From Ciona intestinalis (taxonomy: Eukaryota > Chordata > Ascidiacea > Phlebobranchia > Cionidae): 64,000 nt of DNA. A program made the translations under genes and the position numbers. Positions within the stretch are counted from its first letter, which is position 1, and each line of letters begins with the position of its first letter. The notes below the pieces were generated by a model. That model was not told where the DNA came from. It ran no database searches and saw nothing but the letters and a program-made list of their open reading frames with translations. This document shows positions 1 through 11,165 of this stretch, piece by piece. The DNA is taken from contig NC_020179.2 in assembly GCF_000224145.3 (NCBI RefSeq), forward strand, positions 1,823,612 through 1,887,611, written 5' to 3'.

Positions 1-162
1 TCATCAAAGAAAGAGCGTATAATGGGCATATGATAGAAATACTCAAATGTAATCGAAATGTACGACCAACATTTTTAAAAACGAAATAGCTTGTGAATTA
101 AAGGCGTATTAAAAAATCAAAGTTGCGGTAAAAAATCTGCCTCGCGAGAATGTGCGACACAA

Positions 163-222
163 AATGCGATCAGTATGTTTGGATATTATGGTCTGAAGGT
201 GCCCCATGTTACCCCACAGTAA
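163..222 (-). mobile_element. MITE end fragment
   Basis: Only the last third of an inverted-orientation copy of the main MITE is present: the 'gatcagtatgtttggatatt' segment followed by a degenerate terminal repeat ending near 222. Confidence 0.5.
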
Positions 223-228
223 TATATG

Positions 229-404
229 GTAGGGTGGGGGAAGATAAAGTGGGGGAAGATGGAAATTTAGCACATCATATTTAAACATCCTGATCGTGTT
301 TCAAACACATAACATCGGTATGTTGGAGACTGTTCTTTGTTTAATACTAAATTGGACGAGAAAATAGTATGAAAAGGTGTCCCGCCATCTTCTCCCACCC
401 TACT
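229..404 (+). mobile_element. MITE of the AGTAGGGTGGGG family
   Basis: First full example of the dominant family. Both ends carry an inverted repeat of about 30 bp starting close to AGTAGGGTGGGGGAAGATGG, and copies commonly sit in TATA-like sites. I call + the orientation reading 'gcacataatatccaaatatc' after the left end and 'gaatgttctttgtttacta' before the right end. There is no coding capacity, so it is a non-autonomous element. It resembles the MITEs reported from Ciona (Cimi type); the family name is from memory. This copy has a short internal deletion and a repeated left tip. Confidence 0.85.
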
Positions 405-740
405 ATATATAGGAGAAAATATAACGTCAGATAAAAACGCGAGTAAAAATTCCCTTTTTTCCATTTCATTTTGACATATTTCACGCTCTTTATTTATAGA
501 TTCGCTCGTTTACATAATTCATAACGTCAACTCTGTTTTATAATGGCTTCGATGTAAAAATGAAAGCAATAGTATCTTCTAATGAAATTAAATATTAAAA
601 CCTTCTTTGTAAATCCTTTCCGTTTAGTTTAAAATAACTTAAAAAAAGAAATTATAACACTTTGATTTTTTATGTCCCAACCGATTTTTTTTTATTTTTC
701 AGTGTGTTTGGCCTGTAACAGAAAACTATATTTCTATAGT

Positions 741-859
741 AACGACTTGCTTGATGCGAATCTATCAATTATTGCAGGAGCCGTACTAAGTTTTTAAGTT
801 TTTGAAACATTTAGTACGGTTCTTGCAATGAATAGAAGATTTGCAGCGAGCAAGTCGTT
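741..859. other. Long imperfect hairpin (miRNA-precursor-like or fold-back element)
   Basis: Positions 741-789 and 811-859 are inverted copies. They begin with 11 perfect pairs (AACGACTTGCT against AGCAAGTCGTT). Hand pairing of the 49-nt arms leaves about five mismatches and several G-U pairs if transcribed, closing on a loop of about 20 nt rich in T and A. The structure is about 1.9 kb upstream of Hand-r, and I see no second copy in the window. Its stem is longer than a usual pri-miRNA stem (about 33-35 bp), so a fold-back transposon remnant is an equal alternative. Confidence 0.6.
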
Positions 860-1393
860 CCCATATATTCTATTTTGCACAGCGTCACTTCAGTATACTA
901 TGATGATACGACCTATACTTAATCAAAAGCGACCTATGCTTAATTAAAAGATTTATATTTATATTACTGTATGATTCATTAGCAACAATCCCGCATGTAA
1001 AATAGAACTGCGCTTTTGTTTTTATATAGTGTTTCCAGTCAAATATTGCTAAATTTATATTTCTAATAAAATACTTATTTCAGGGCAACAAAACGCTATA
1101 CGCCTCGTAAACCGATTCAAGCTTGGAAACTGCTTCTGGTACTTACGTTTTACTCAGCAGTCTGTGACGTTTCTACATAAATTGACGTAAAACTCGCCGC
1201 AAAAAGTAACAATCACGAGAGGCCTGTTGCGTACACGTCGGTGCGGCAATGTACCACCGGATGCTAAATAACAAAGTATGGTCAAAAGAACTACGTATCA
1301 GCTGGCTCCTGTTTTACTATATGTGGCGTTGACAACTCTGCGAAACATGTGTTTTATAATGTTTGGTTTGAAGCGTCTGGCCCACAGTCAATA

Positions 1394-1553
1394 TAGTATG
1401 GTGGGGCAAGACGGGACACCTTTAGCACATAATATATAAATATCCAACACCCAATGGGAGTCGTGGAAATATAGTTTTATAAATATTTGAATGTTTTTTT
1501 ACTATAAAACTATAAAATGGGACGAGGTAATAGAATGGAAATGTGTCCCATTT
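1394..1553 (+). mobile_element. MITE, main family, decayed right end
   Basis: Left end and core are recognisable; the right terminal repeat fades into AT-rich sequence after 'gtgtcccattt'. Confidence 0.7.
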
Positions 1554-1639
1554 TTAAATATAAAACAAATATAAATAAAATCTGTATATAGTATTAGTAC
1601 CCCATATCTCTTAATAAAAAAAGCAATCTAGAATAATTG

Positions 1640-1955
1640 TTACGCCGGGCGAGGTTTAAACTCAAGTGTAAATTTACAGCCAACGCGTGTAGAAGATTGT
1701 ACAAATCATATTTATACCTATTCTTTACCAATCACTCAATTCTCATACATCATAAATCTTATTGAGTTATAATACATGTATAAATGGATTCCACCTACTG
1801 CTCCACAGTCACCAATGGCGACCCAAAATTACTTAGCTGCTTATTTCTGGTTTGTTTTTGATCAATTTTGCTTAACTGTTGTAGTAAAAGACTTAATTAA
1901 TACTACTAATTTGTTTAATACGTGCTTGATCATTGGAGCTTTGCCCTCTTGTTTA
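1640..1955. repeat. Dispersed repeat, copy 1
   Basis: Diverged but collinear with 59190-59430. Shared blocks are 'gtttaa..tagtgtaa.tttaca', 'acctattctttacc', 'gtcaccaatggcgac', 'ttaattaatact' and 'gtgctcat'. The short open frame here is not supported as a gene because the other copy does not keep it. Confidence 0.5.
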
Positions 1956-2793
1956 CGCCTTAATACTCGCGAGTGACGCAACAATGGGCGATTTTCCACT
2001 CTTTAAAAATAATAATTCGTTTTTTTAATTGATCTAAATAGTGTTTTTACCATAAGATACCACAAATAGTATTATTTCCTAAATACTTTTATATGAAGCA
2101 AACTTACATGAACGCGGTTCGAATTCATTTTTAATAACACACGAACATGTAAGTAAATTGCAAATTCAAGTCTCGCTTTTCTCTCCCAAATTTCAAAAGG
2201 GAATAAACTACCCGTTTGTTTTGATACGTCCAAATAAAACGTCATGGGAGTGAAGGAAAAAGGTGCCGCTGCCTCTCGCCTTGTAACTATGCTCGCGTGA
2301 ACGTGTGATGTTATGGAAATTGATTTTGGAGTCATAAAAACGAGTTTTACGTTTGGTTGAAGCTATTTTGAGAGCTCGTCATGAGAGTTATCGGTATATA
2401 AGCTTCATGTATACAATATGTATTCTTCAGAACTTTAATGTTCACTCATTGAATGTTTAACGATTAGTTAGGCAGGTGTGTATATATTATATGGTTATGA
2501 AAAACTTTTGTAAAGAAAATTTACCAATAGGATTGCAGCCATAAACCTAAAAAGTTGTAGCCATAAATTTAAAAAGGTCTGTTATCATCATTGCTGTCCA
2601 AGAAGTTTGTCTCTGTGTTTATGTGGTTTACATAGTTATATAAACAAACTTTTAATTCACAAAGTATAGCATGAGACATGCATTGTTTTTTAAGAGTTTA
2701 AGCACCCGTAAAGAGTAACAAAAAGCACTAATGTGAAGAAAGTTTTATTACAGTGATTTTAAACCCGTTAATTAGTGCCGTGTTGTACCGAAT

Positions 2794-4383
2794 ATGTCTT
2801 TTCAACGTAACGTCCGGCAGAAAGAAAAGAAACGAACGGAATGCATCAACAAGGCTTTTTCCGACCTTAGAAAGTGTATACCCAACGTACCGTCGGATAC
2901 AAAGCTTTCCAAAATCAAAACCCTACATCTGGCGTCTTCCTATATTGCTTATCTATCGGACATATTAAAGCATTCCGATACCGGCGACTGTACGGGAGGA
3001 AAAGGGTTCCGCGCCGACTTAAAGGCTTTGAAATCCCGCGAACGTAGAAAGAGTTTCAGAAAGGTATACCAAGCTCGTTAAATTTTTCGATACCACTTTA
3101 CTTATTTGTAAACATTGTTCAAGTCAACGTGTCGTTAATGAAGCGCTTTTAAACCATTTTTTAAACCTTGTGGCAGTTTATATGGTAATTTATTTAACAC
3201 ATATAGTAGGGTGGGACAGATGGGACACCGTTTCATTCTGTTTTTTTTTTCTTCCCATTTGGTAATAAACAAAGAACATTCAAAGAATTTTAAAGCATAT
3301 CTGAACGATTCTTATTAACCATTGCTATTAATTTTTAAAAACGCGATCAGGATATTTCGATATTGTGTGCTAAAGGTGTCTCCCGTCTTCCTCTACCCTA
3401 CTATATATTAATCTAAGATCCTCTGTATGGAAAACTTGTACTGCGCCCTGAACCAGTTTTCGTTAAAATAAACTGTTGTATATTAAAGACAGCATTAAAG
3501 TTTGAAAATGTTACAGGGTTTATCAGACACTCATAACGGAACAGGTACAACTCATCTAATTAAACGAGCTTCCAATGGTGGAACTGGGACATGTGGTACG
3601 GCAAGTGACGACCCAGAGAAACCTCGGAAGGGGAGGACCGGGTGGCCGGAAAAGGTTTGGGCCCAAGCGCTTGATATATCAGAACACCAAACTGCGGACA
3701 GTCTGGAGCAAAAACAGAAAATGGCGCCGATGACACAGACTGTACATTCGAACTCGCACTATCAGCAGGATGTATCGCATCACTACGGCGCTCTGGTTAG
3801 CCAGAGCTCATTTTACACCAAAGTTGATCTTGTGTTAAAAGACGACGACAGACCTTTGATTCAAGTTCCTTTTAACACGTACACGCAACCAACCCAGCCG
3901 ATTGTCCACAACTCGAACGACGCTTCTGCAACTGCTTATTTTGAAAATGCGTTCAACGCCATGGGCAACTCGGTCTCGCCCAGCGTGAACCAATTGACTT
4001 ACACCGAAGTAGGGTCCGATTATTCTCCGAGTTATTTTCGCTCAGAAGATGCCCTTCCAACAATCATGCAAGCGCCACTGTTTCATAATTTTCGGGGAGG
4101 CACGTTACCCTCTATTTCGACACTCTGCTGCGGTGATAAACTGACCAACCCTACAGTTGGCACACACTTTGCGCCTTTCATTGATGTTAACACAAGCATA
4201 GTTACCGGGGAAAAGATACTTGTAGACACCGAAACTTCTGAAACTGTGCAAGCTCAATCAAGCCCCCAGTTAACTGAGCTTCAGCCAGTATCAGTGGTAA
4301 AAATACCTGAATTAGAACTTGTATATTCGAAAACTTTAGACCCAAGAGAAATTCCGGGACACCAACAAGTTAAAAGTATATGA
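2794..4383 (+). CDS. Hand-r: HAND-related bHLH transcription factor (Hand-r / NoTrlc type)
   Basis: Nuclear basic helix-loop-helix factor; in chordates HAND proteins pair with E proteins such as E12 and bind E-boxes in heart and lateral mesoderm. Exons 2794-3063 and 3517-4383 join in phase 0 to give 378 residues. The bHLH occupies about residues 8-58: basic stretch [15 protein letters not shown], then [20 protein letters not shown] and SSYIAYL, close to vertebrate HAND. Exon 2 restores the HAND C-terminal signature [15 protein letters not shown], and the intron lies where vertebrate HAND genes also split. The protein is much longer than vertebrate HAND (about 215 residues) because of a Ser/Thr/Gln-rich tail of some 200 residues with no domain I recognise. 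The intron is largely a MITE. Ciona literature knows this gene as Hand-r or NoTrlc; the family call is firm, the paralogue (Hand-r rather than Hand) likely. Confidence 0.9.
3204..3404 (-). mobile_element. MITE inside the Hand-r intron
   Basis: Complete copy with both terminal repeats; it makes up nearly half of the 453-nt intron. Confidence 0.85.
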
Positions 4384-4416
4384 AAAAGTGAAGGGGAAAA
4401 CTATCAATGTATGTAT

Positions 4417-4607
4417 GGTAGGGTGGGGTAGGATGAAACATATTTTTATAATTTTTCGTCCTATATTTGGTAGTAAACAACGAACATTCACAGAACTATA
4501 AAACCATATGCTTACGACTTCTATAAACCGTTGTTAATTGTTTAAAACACGGTCAGAATATTTGAATATTACATGCTAAACGTGTCCCGTCTTTTCGTAC
4601 CCAACTA
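4417..4607 (-). mobile_element. MITE, 3' flank of Hand-r
   Basis: Full-length copy starting 34 nt after the Hand-r stop. Its right half is seen again at 6381-6473 because of the duplication across the sequence gap. Confidence 0.8.
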
Positions 4608-5420
4608 TATATTTAAAAGTTCAAACCTAATACAATATACGTGCCTCTGTTGGTGTTGCTGGCCAAGACAACTCTCCAACCTATTATCGTTTATAGTAAA
4701 CTGTGTTTTACTGGTATTTAATTTTCCCAAAATTGTAGCGTTGGCAATAAGGCTCTATCCTAAATCCCAGTTCATATTTTACAAACAATATAAACAGGAA
4801 TACAGAAAATAAATATTTGGTTGCTATATAGTGTGCCAATTTTTTAGTAAACCTTCAATAATTTCTGATAAAAATAGAGTGCGTTTGTATTGCCCATGTG
4901 TGCGCTTTTTTCCACTTTAGCGAAATATACAGCACAATACTTTAAACGAAAAATCGTTTCTGTTTTCGCATCGCAGTTGTTTTTGCAACAAATTGAAAAA
5001 AACATGACTCGCTAAAAATCTTTTCGGCAAAATTTTGTTGTTAGAAAAATCGCATAAGCAAAACTTCTATTTACAAAACCGTTTATTTTATACCTGGTCA
5101 CTTATAATCAAAGTCCTGTGAAATGTATGTCAGTATGAATTAGGGTAACGCTGTGAGGATGACAAGATGCGATAAACAAGCCTGAAAGATGCCAGGCCCA
5201 AGCACTACAGGGCAATCCACTCGTATCTGTATCTTGTTTCCCAAGCCATTTTCGTTACGTAACTATTCGTTGCGTAAGCGCAAAACAGTGTTTAAGCAGT
5301 TCATTAAATGGATGTAAAAATTGGAAATAAATTCTGTTGCACAACTGCCATAAAATCCATCTACTGACATATTATATCAAATGTGACAAGAATCATTTTA
5401 ATATTTTTGGTAAGATTTTA
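4513..5420. repeat. 0.9 kb direct duplicate flanking an N gap, copy 1
   Basis: These 908 bases match 6381-7287 with only three differences noticed by eye: a one-base indel near 4537 and two substitutions. Both copies end at the same point, 'ggtaagatttta', where copy 1 runs into Ns. Best read as two contig ends that overlap in reality. The identical 79-codon frame in both copies is not evidence for a gene. Confidence 0.9.
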
Positions 5421-6380
5421 NNNNNNNNNNNNNNNNNNNNNNNNNNNNNNNNNNNNNNNNNNNNNNNNNNNNNNNNNNNNNNNNNNNNNNNNNNNNNNNN
5501 NNNNNNNNNNNNNNNNNNNNNNNNNNNNNNNNNNNNNNNNNNNNNNNNNNNNNNNNNNNNNNNNNNNNNNNNNNNNNNNNNNNNNNNNNNNNNNNNNNNN
5601 NNNNNNNNNNNNNNNNNNNNNNNNNNNNNNNNNNNNNNNNNNNNNNNNNNNNNNNNNNNNNNNNNNNNNNNNNNNNNNNNNNNNNNNNNNNNNNNNNNNN
5701 NNNNNNNNNNNNNNNNNNNNNNNNNNNNNNNNNNNNNNNNNNNNNNNNNNNNNNNNNNNNNNNNNNNNNNNNNNNNNNNNNNNNNNNNNNNNNNNNNNNN
5801 NNNNNNNNNNNNNNNNNNNNNNNNNNNNNNNNNNNNNNNNNNNNNNNNNNNNNNNNNNNNNNNNNNNNNNNNNNNNNNNNNNNNNNNNNNNNNNNNNNNN
5901 NNNNNNNNNNNNNNNNNNNNNNNNNNNNNNNNNNNNNNNNNNNNNNNNNNNNNNNNNNNNNNNNNNNNNNNNNNNNNNNNNNNNNNNNNNNNNNNNNNNN
6001 NNNNNNNNNNNNNNNNNNNNNNNNNNNNNNNNNNNNNNNNNNNNNNNNNNNNNNNNNNNNNNNNNNNNNNNNNNNNNNNNNNNNNNNNNNNNNNNNNNNN
6101 NNNNNNNNNNNNNNNNNNNNNNNNNNNNNNNNNNNNNNNNNNNNNNNNNNNNNNNNNNNNNNNNNNNNNNNNNNNNNNNNNNNNNNNNNNNNNNNNNNNN
6201 NNNNNNNNNNNNNNNNNNNNNNNNNNNNNNNNNNNNNNNNNNNNNNNNNNNNNNNNNNNNNNNNNNNNNNNNNNNNNNNNNNNNNNNNNNNNNNNNNNNN
6301 NNNNNNNNNNNNNNNNNNNNNNNNNNNNNNNNNNNNNNNNNNNNNNNNNNNNNNNNNNNNNNNNNNNNNNNNNNNNNNNN
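5421..6380. other. Assembly gap of 960 N
   Basis: Unresolved bases. The flanks duplicate each other, so the gap may be spurious rather than missing sequence. Confidence 0.99.
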
Positions 6381-7287
6381 TACGACTTCTATAAACCGTT
6401 GTTATTGTTTAAAACACGGTCAGAATATTTGAATATTACATGCTAAACGTGTCCCGTCTTTTCGTACCCAACTATATATTTAAAAGTTCAAACCTAATAC
6501 AATATACGTGCCTCTGTTGGTGTTGCTGGCCAAGACAACTCTCCAACCTATTATCGTTTATAGTAAACTGTGTTTTACTGGTATTTAATTTTCCCAAAAT
6601 TGTAGCGTTGGCAATAAGGCTCTATCCTAAATCCCAGTTCATATTTTACAAACAATATAAACAGGAATACAGAAAATAAATATTTGGTTGCTATATAGTG
6701 TGCCAATTTTTTAGTAAACCTTCAATAATTTCTGATAAAAATAGAGTGCGTTTGTATTGCCCATGTGTGCGCTTTTTTCCACTTTAGCGAAATATACAGC
6801 ACAATACTTTAAACGAAAAATCGTTTCTGTTTTCGCATCGCAGTTGTTTTTGCAACAAATTGAAAAAAACATGACTCGCTAAAAATCTTTTCGGCAAAAT
6901 TTTGTTGTTAGAGAAATCGCATAAGCAAAACTTCTATTTACAAAACCGTTTATTTTATACCTGGTCACTTATAATCAAAGTCCTGTGAAATGTATGTCAG
7001 TATGAATTAGGGTAACGCTGTGAGAATGACAAGATGCGATAAACAAGCCTGAAAGATGCCAGGCCCAAGCACTACAGGGCAATCCACTCGTATCTGTATC
7101 TTGTTTCCCAAGCCATTTTCGTTACGTAACTATTCGTTGCGTAAGCGCAAAACAGTGTTTAAGCAGTTCATTAAATGGATGTAAAAATTGGAAATAAATT
7201 CTGTTGCACAACTGCCATAAAATCCATCTACTGACATATTATATCAAATGTGACAAGAATCATTTTAATATTTTTGGTAAGATTTTA
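6381..7287. repeat. 0.9 kb direct duplicate flanking an N gap, copy 2
   Basis: Copy 2 of the block described at 4513-5420. It starts in mid-MITE and runs into the last exon of the TMED6-like gene, which makes this the copy with a natural right neighbour. Confidence 0.9.
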
Positions 7288-10200
7288 CAATCTTAACGCC
7301 GTTTTTCCTTTGCCGGATTTTTCATTGAACATTCGTCTCACGCTGTAAACCTAAAACAAATCGCAAAAACATCTGTTAAAACCGAATCTTATATAAGAGG
7401 CTGTATGTAAGGCCGTAAAGGTTCGCAATGAAACTAAATTTAAAAAAAGATATTATATTAACTATTTAATAGTTTCCATACGAAATACACCAATATGTTG
7501 ATTTATTACTATATGTTACAATTGTAGGACATTTGAAAACATATGTATATCAATCCCCTAGAAAATGATCAACCACAAAGTAATATAATCGGTAACTACT
7601 AAGCTGGCACGAGGTGTATGAAACAGAACACCCGTGTTTAACGACTATAGTTTTTCGGCCACACGAGAATAAAAAGTTACATTCATTCATTCGTATACCT
7701 GTGCTAATCCAACGAAAAGGGTGACCATTATGGTTGCCATTGCAGTTGAGCTGACTCTCCAAGCGTTAGAAACCAACGTGTCTATATCCCGATGTTTCAT
7801 CGCTTCTTTGTGATGCTGGACCATTTTTACCACCATCCAGTTTTTGTTGATATGAAACACCTTGTCCTGCATGAAATAACATTAGCGTAATATGGTTGTA
7901 AAGGTTACAGCATGTTTGGCTGCATATATACAGTATATGGGGCTTTTAAAGCTACCAAGATGTAGAAGTGTGTATATCAATTGGATTTTCACATATTCGA
8001 TGTTATTTCCGTACACTGTGTGTCAAATTGTGTTGCGCGTCATGTTGCCGATATGGTGATTATAGTAGGGTGGGGAAAAACGGGACACCTGCAGCACATA
8101 ATATCCAAATATCCTGATCAAGTTTTAGTTAAACAATTAACAATGGTCTATTAAACTTTTTGTATGTTAATATGTTAATGCGAATAGCGATTCGCATAAA
8201 GTCATCATTTGGTAACTCGCTAACGGCATTATTTTGGTCATCGGTTTATGAGCGTATCAAAATTTAATTAAAGCTTCTTTTAGCAAAATATTGTTAAATC
8301 GTGTTTATAAAATAATTTTTGATATTTTATAGTGCTATTACCAACAAAAAATAAAAATATTAGGCACATAAAAGTGAAACTGTCCTTTCACCATATCTTT
8401 CTTTACTCGCATAATGCGAGTAACAACCAACCTTCTACAGCAGATTTTATGTGATGCGCACGTTTATGGCGTTATGCGTGCTAACTTTGCTCATGCGAGT
8501 ACTTACGCCCATAATAGTTGCAAAAAGGGTATATGGGAGTCGTGAGGTTACGTTTTATAATTCTTTGAATTTTTTTGTTTACTACCGAATGGGACATAAA
8601 AAAATAAAAAGGTCTCCCATTTCCCATTTTACCCCATCATGCTATCACTATATAATATCAATAGTTATGCCCTCGTGATTTTGCGGCGTTTTTTTAGTTC
8701 TATCTTTAGTTTAGAGATGATTTCCTTATTCGTGCCTTTTATCGCGCACATTTTGGCAGTTGTAAATAATTATGTACTTGCGGGCGGCGGCGAGCGTTGT
8801 TTACTGCGCGGTTTTCGTTGCTGTGTTTATTTTAGTCGGCGGCTTGTCTTCTTATATTGAGTTAACCTTTTATATTGTTATAGCTCCCGTATAAGTTGCC
8901 CATATATGATCGGCGTAAAATATAACACTGTAGAAAGATGAATGCCGTTTTAGCACAAAATATCTTATAATTCTGAGTCGTTTACCATGTATATATATAT
9001 ATATATACAATCTTTTTTTAGAGTCGTCAGCTTTTTTAGAGTCGAGTACGGTTATATAATTCTGAAAATATGCTTTGTTAACTACCAGATAAAAAGGAAC
9101 AAATGGTCGATTTTACGCGCGATAAAAAGGAACAAATGGTCGATTTTACTTCAAACAACCTGTATAGTAGGGTTGGGGAAGATGGGACACCTTTTCATTC
9201 TATTTTCTTGTTTCAATTGGTAGTAAACAAAGAACATTCAAATAATTGAAAAACTGTATCTTCACAGCTCCAATAGACCGTTGTTAAATGTTTAAAACAC
9301 GATCAGGGTATTTGGATATCATGTGCTAAAGCTGTTCCATCTTTTCCCAGCCTACTAGACTATTTTCATGTCCAGTTATACTTACAAATACTTGGTACAT
9401 GGTGGTCATAAACGTTTCCGATTCGTTACTATTTTGGACTGATTCATGGAAAGTCGTAAACAACTGCTTGTTCAAAACAACAATATGAAAGTAGGCGAGT
9501 TTTGGGAACAAATGGTCTCCGGTGTTGTCAAGGCAGAACTCGTAAACGCCTGTAAAATGTTTAAACTTTATAGTAGGGTAGGGGGGATGGGATACCTTCA
9601 GCACATAATATCCAAATATTCTGATCGTGTTTTAAACAACTAACAAAGGTCTATGCCAGTCGTAAGAATAGAGTTTTATAATTCCTTGAATATTCGTTGT
9701 TTACTACTAAATGGGACGAGAAAACAAATTTTAAAGGTGTCCCATCTTCACCATGGCCTACTAAAGACATCTTTAGTATAAGCCATGTCCTCAATCACCC
9801 TACTGTATAGTTACAAGTATTATAACTATAAATATAAGGATTATATACAATTTAACCCTAGTTTCCAACCATCAACTGTGTTGCAGCAGAGTGAACGTGT
9901 TTTATAAAACCTAACCGAGTCGGAATATTCAGTACAGATTATTGTTTATACGTTTCGTTGTCTATATAGTAGGGTGGAGGTCGTTGGGTGGGGGAGTTAG
10001 GATACAATTTCATTTTTATCGTCACATTTGGTAGTAAACAAAGAACATTCAAAGAATTGTAAAACCGTATCCTTACGACTCCCATATAGACCGTTGTTAA
10101 ATACACGATTACGTTATTTAGGTATTATGTGCTAAAGGTGTCCCATCGTTTCCCGCAGCAGCACTATATATCTATATGACTGTCTATGAGTAAAAAGCCG

Positions 10201-10942
10201 ATATATTCATAACGAAGTATAACATTCCGGAAACGTCGTATGTGCATGAATTTAATTAGGGACAAACATAACCTATGCTAGACCCGATACAATTTTCAGC
10301 ATGCCACGGCACAAACTTACCTTTTTCGGCGCATTCAACTTCAAACTGCTGTTCGTTTTTTGGCTCTGAGCTTACGAGTAAACGAGTTCCATTTGGCGAA
10401 CTTACGTAACCAGAGAGTAAGCCTTTGTTGGCAACACCCCCTGACGTCGCCATCTGTGAATATAAAGTACATGGTAAACCATTTTAGCGAGAGTTGAATG
10501 ACTGAATTAATGTAACTTACTTTATCCTCGCGTGGCCGGAAAACGGCAGTCGTTATAACACGAGTGCTCTGTTTCATACACCTCGTGCCAGCTTTTACGA
10601 GTTACCAGGTATGTAACTTTGAGGGTGATTTTTTTTGTTTGTTTGATAATTTGAACAACCCATTAGTTACCACTGGGTTGGAGAAATTGCTATTAAGTGT
10701 CTTGCCCAAGGGCACATACGCCCACAATGGTAGCGGCGACGAACCTAGAACCTCCAGCGTAACTTAATTTACCTCGAAACCGACTACAAGTTCGGCGCCA
10801 GCTGCGCAGTATTGGAAGTAGCATTCAGTGGACCCTGCTGCTACATATGTCTTGATACCGAATTCATGCAACAGCGACCCACGTTGCAGAGACCTGAAAA
10901 ACTCATTCGCAAACTTGGTCCCGTACAGCTGCTGGCTCATGT
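7285..10942 (-). CDS. TMED6-like: p24/TMED family cargo receptor, TMED6-like (5' exon not found)
   Basis: p24 proteins are type I membrane proteins cycling between ER and Golgi in COPI and COPII vesicles. Minus-strand exons in transcript order: 10942-10773, 10453-10321, 9549-9386, 7866-about 7693, 7350-7285. All joins keep frame. The GOLD domain has the usual landmarks: AGSTECYFQY, then SPNGTRLL and GVYEFCLDN with the paired cysteines. A helical segment and one membrane span (ATIMVTLFVGLAQVY) follow, then the short tail SVRRMFNEKSGKGKTALRL. The tail lacks a C-terminal KKxx signal; the Arg pair and Phe after the span are typical of p24. The first visible exon opens 'acatgagc' after an acceptor and has no signal peptide, so an upstream signal-peptide exon is probably missing from this model. 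Sequence and length fit TMED6 best, but another p24 subfamily is possible. Confidence 0.85.
7548..7692 (+). mobile_element. tRNA-like SINE, 3' part
   Basis: Contains the SINE body 'gctggcacgaggtgtatgaa' and the CATT-repeat tail. The tail abuts the GTATAC donor of the TMED6-like exon on the other strand. Confidence 0.8.
8063..8643 (+). mobile_element. MITE split by a second insertion
   Basis: Left half 8063-8150 and right half 8532-8643 belong to one copy. About 381 bp (8151-8531) interrupt it exactly at the conserved 'ggtctatgggagtcg', with TA present on both sides of the break. The insert has no coding frame and only weakly inverted ends (CTTTTTG / CAAAAAG). Confidence 0.75.
9088..9150. repeat. 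Short tandem duplication
   Basis: The phrase 'aaaaaggaacaaatggtcg' plus 'attttac' occurs twice in direct tandem with a period of about 31 bp. Confidence 0.8.
9167..9357 (-). mobile_element. MITE, intron of TMED6-like gene
   Basis: Full-length copy ending about 28 nt downstream (in gene sense) of the donor of exon 9386-9549. Confidence 0.85.
9571..9763 (+). mobile_element. MITE adjacent to a 3' splice site
   Basis: Full-length copy. In gene sense its end lies only 21 nt before exon 9549-9386, so the branch region of that intron must fall in or next to the MITE. Confidence 0.85.
9967..10169 (-). mobile_element. MITE, main family
   Basis: Full-length, with an expanded left tip ('gtagggtggaggtcgttggg') and an altered right tip. 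Confidence 0.8.
10497..10760 (-). mobile_element. tRNA-like SINE, nearly complete
   Basis: Reverse-oriented copy lying in the TMED6-like intron between exons 10453 and 10773. It runs from the GAATG tail side to 'gtagcggcgacgaacctaga', just short of the tRNA-like head. Confidence 0.85.
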
Positions 10943-11025
10943 CTGTAACATAGGTATTTCTAAGTAACTTGTAACGGAGTGTATACCTTTGCATACACTC
11001 TCAATGCAACTCTAGGTAGGAATTT

Positions 11026-11165
11026 TGTTTTTAATTGTAAACGTGTTTTAACAGCTGTTGTTTTGTCGCTATATCCTGTCTCTTAGTTTTAAATATTTCT
11101 TAATCTTCGCTACTGTAATCGAAGAGGAAAATAAAGTTAATACATTTTTATTATTATATTATTAT
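11026..11165 (+). mobile_element. ATT-tailed interspersed element, 3' part
   Basis: Third repeat family of the window. It contains 'gtgttttaacagctgttgtt', 'tcgctatatcctgtct' and 'cttcgctactgtaatcgaag', then an ATT-rich tail. With no coding frame and a fixed 3' end it behaves like a SINE or the 3' end of a LINE; class not established. Confidence 0.7.

Larger units (their letters stand above)
1..2793. other. Gene-free upstream region of Hand-r
   Basis: No coding exon could be supported here; the open frames are short and unlike any family I know. The stretch holds a cut MITE end (about 163-222), two MITEs (229-404, 1394-1553), a long hairpin (741-859) and one copy of a dispersed repeat (about 1640-1955). 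The last 600 bases before the Hand-r start are free of recognised repeats and are the natural place for its promoter, but I identified no specific element. Confidence 0.6.

Noticed and set aside
2072-2335. 87-codon minus-strand frame upstream of Hand-r
   Set aside because: No family resemblance, no splice partner, ordinary AT-rich chance frame.
4573-4812. 79-codon open frame, repeated exactly at 6440-6679
   Set aside because: It begins inside a MITE, and the repetition comes from the duplicated contig ends, so identity is not evidence of selection.
5337-6446. Long frames across the N gap
   Set aside because: Most of their length is undetermined bases.
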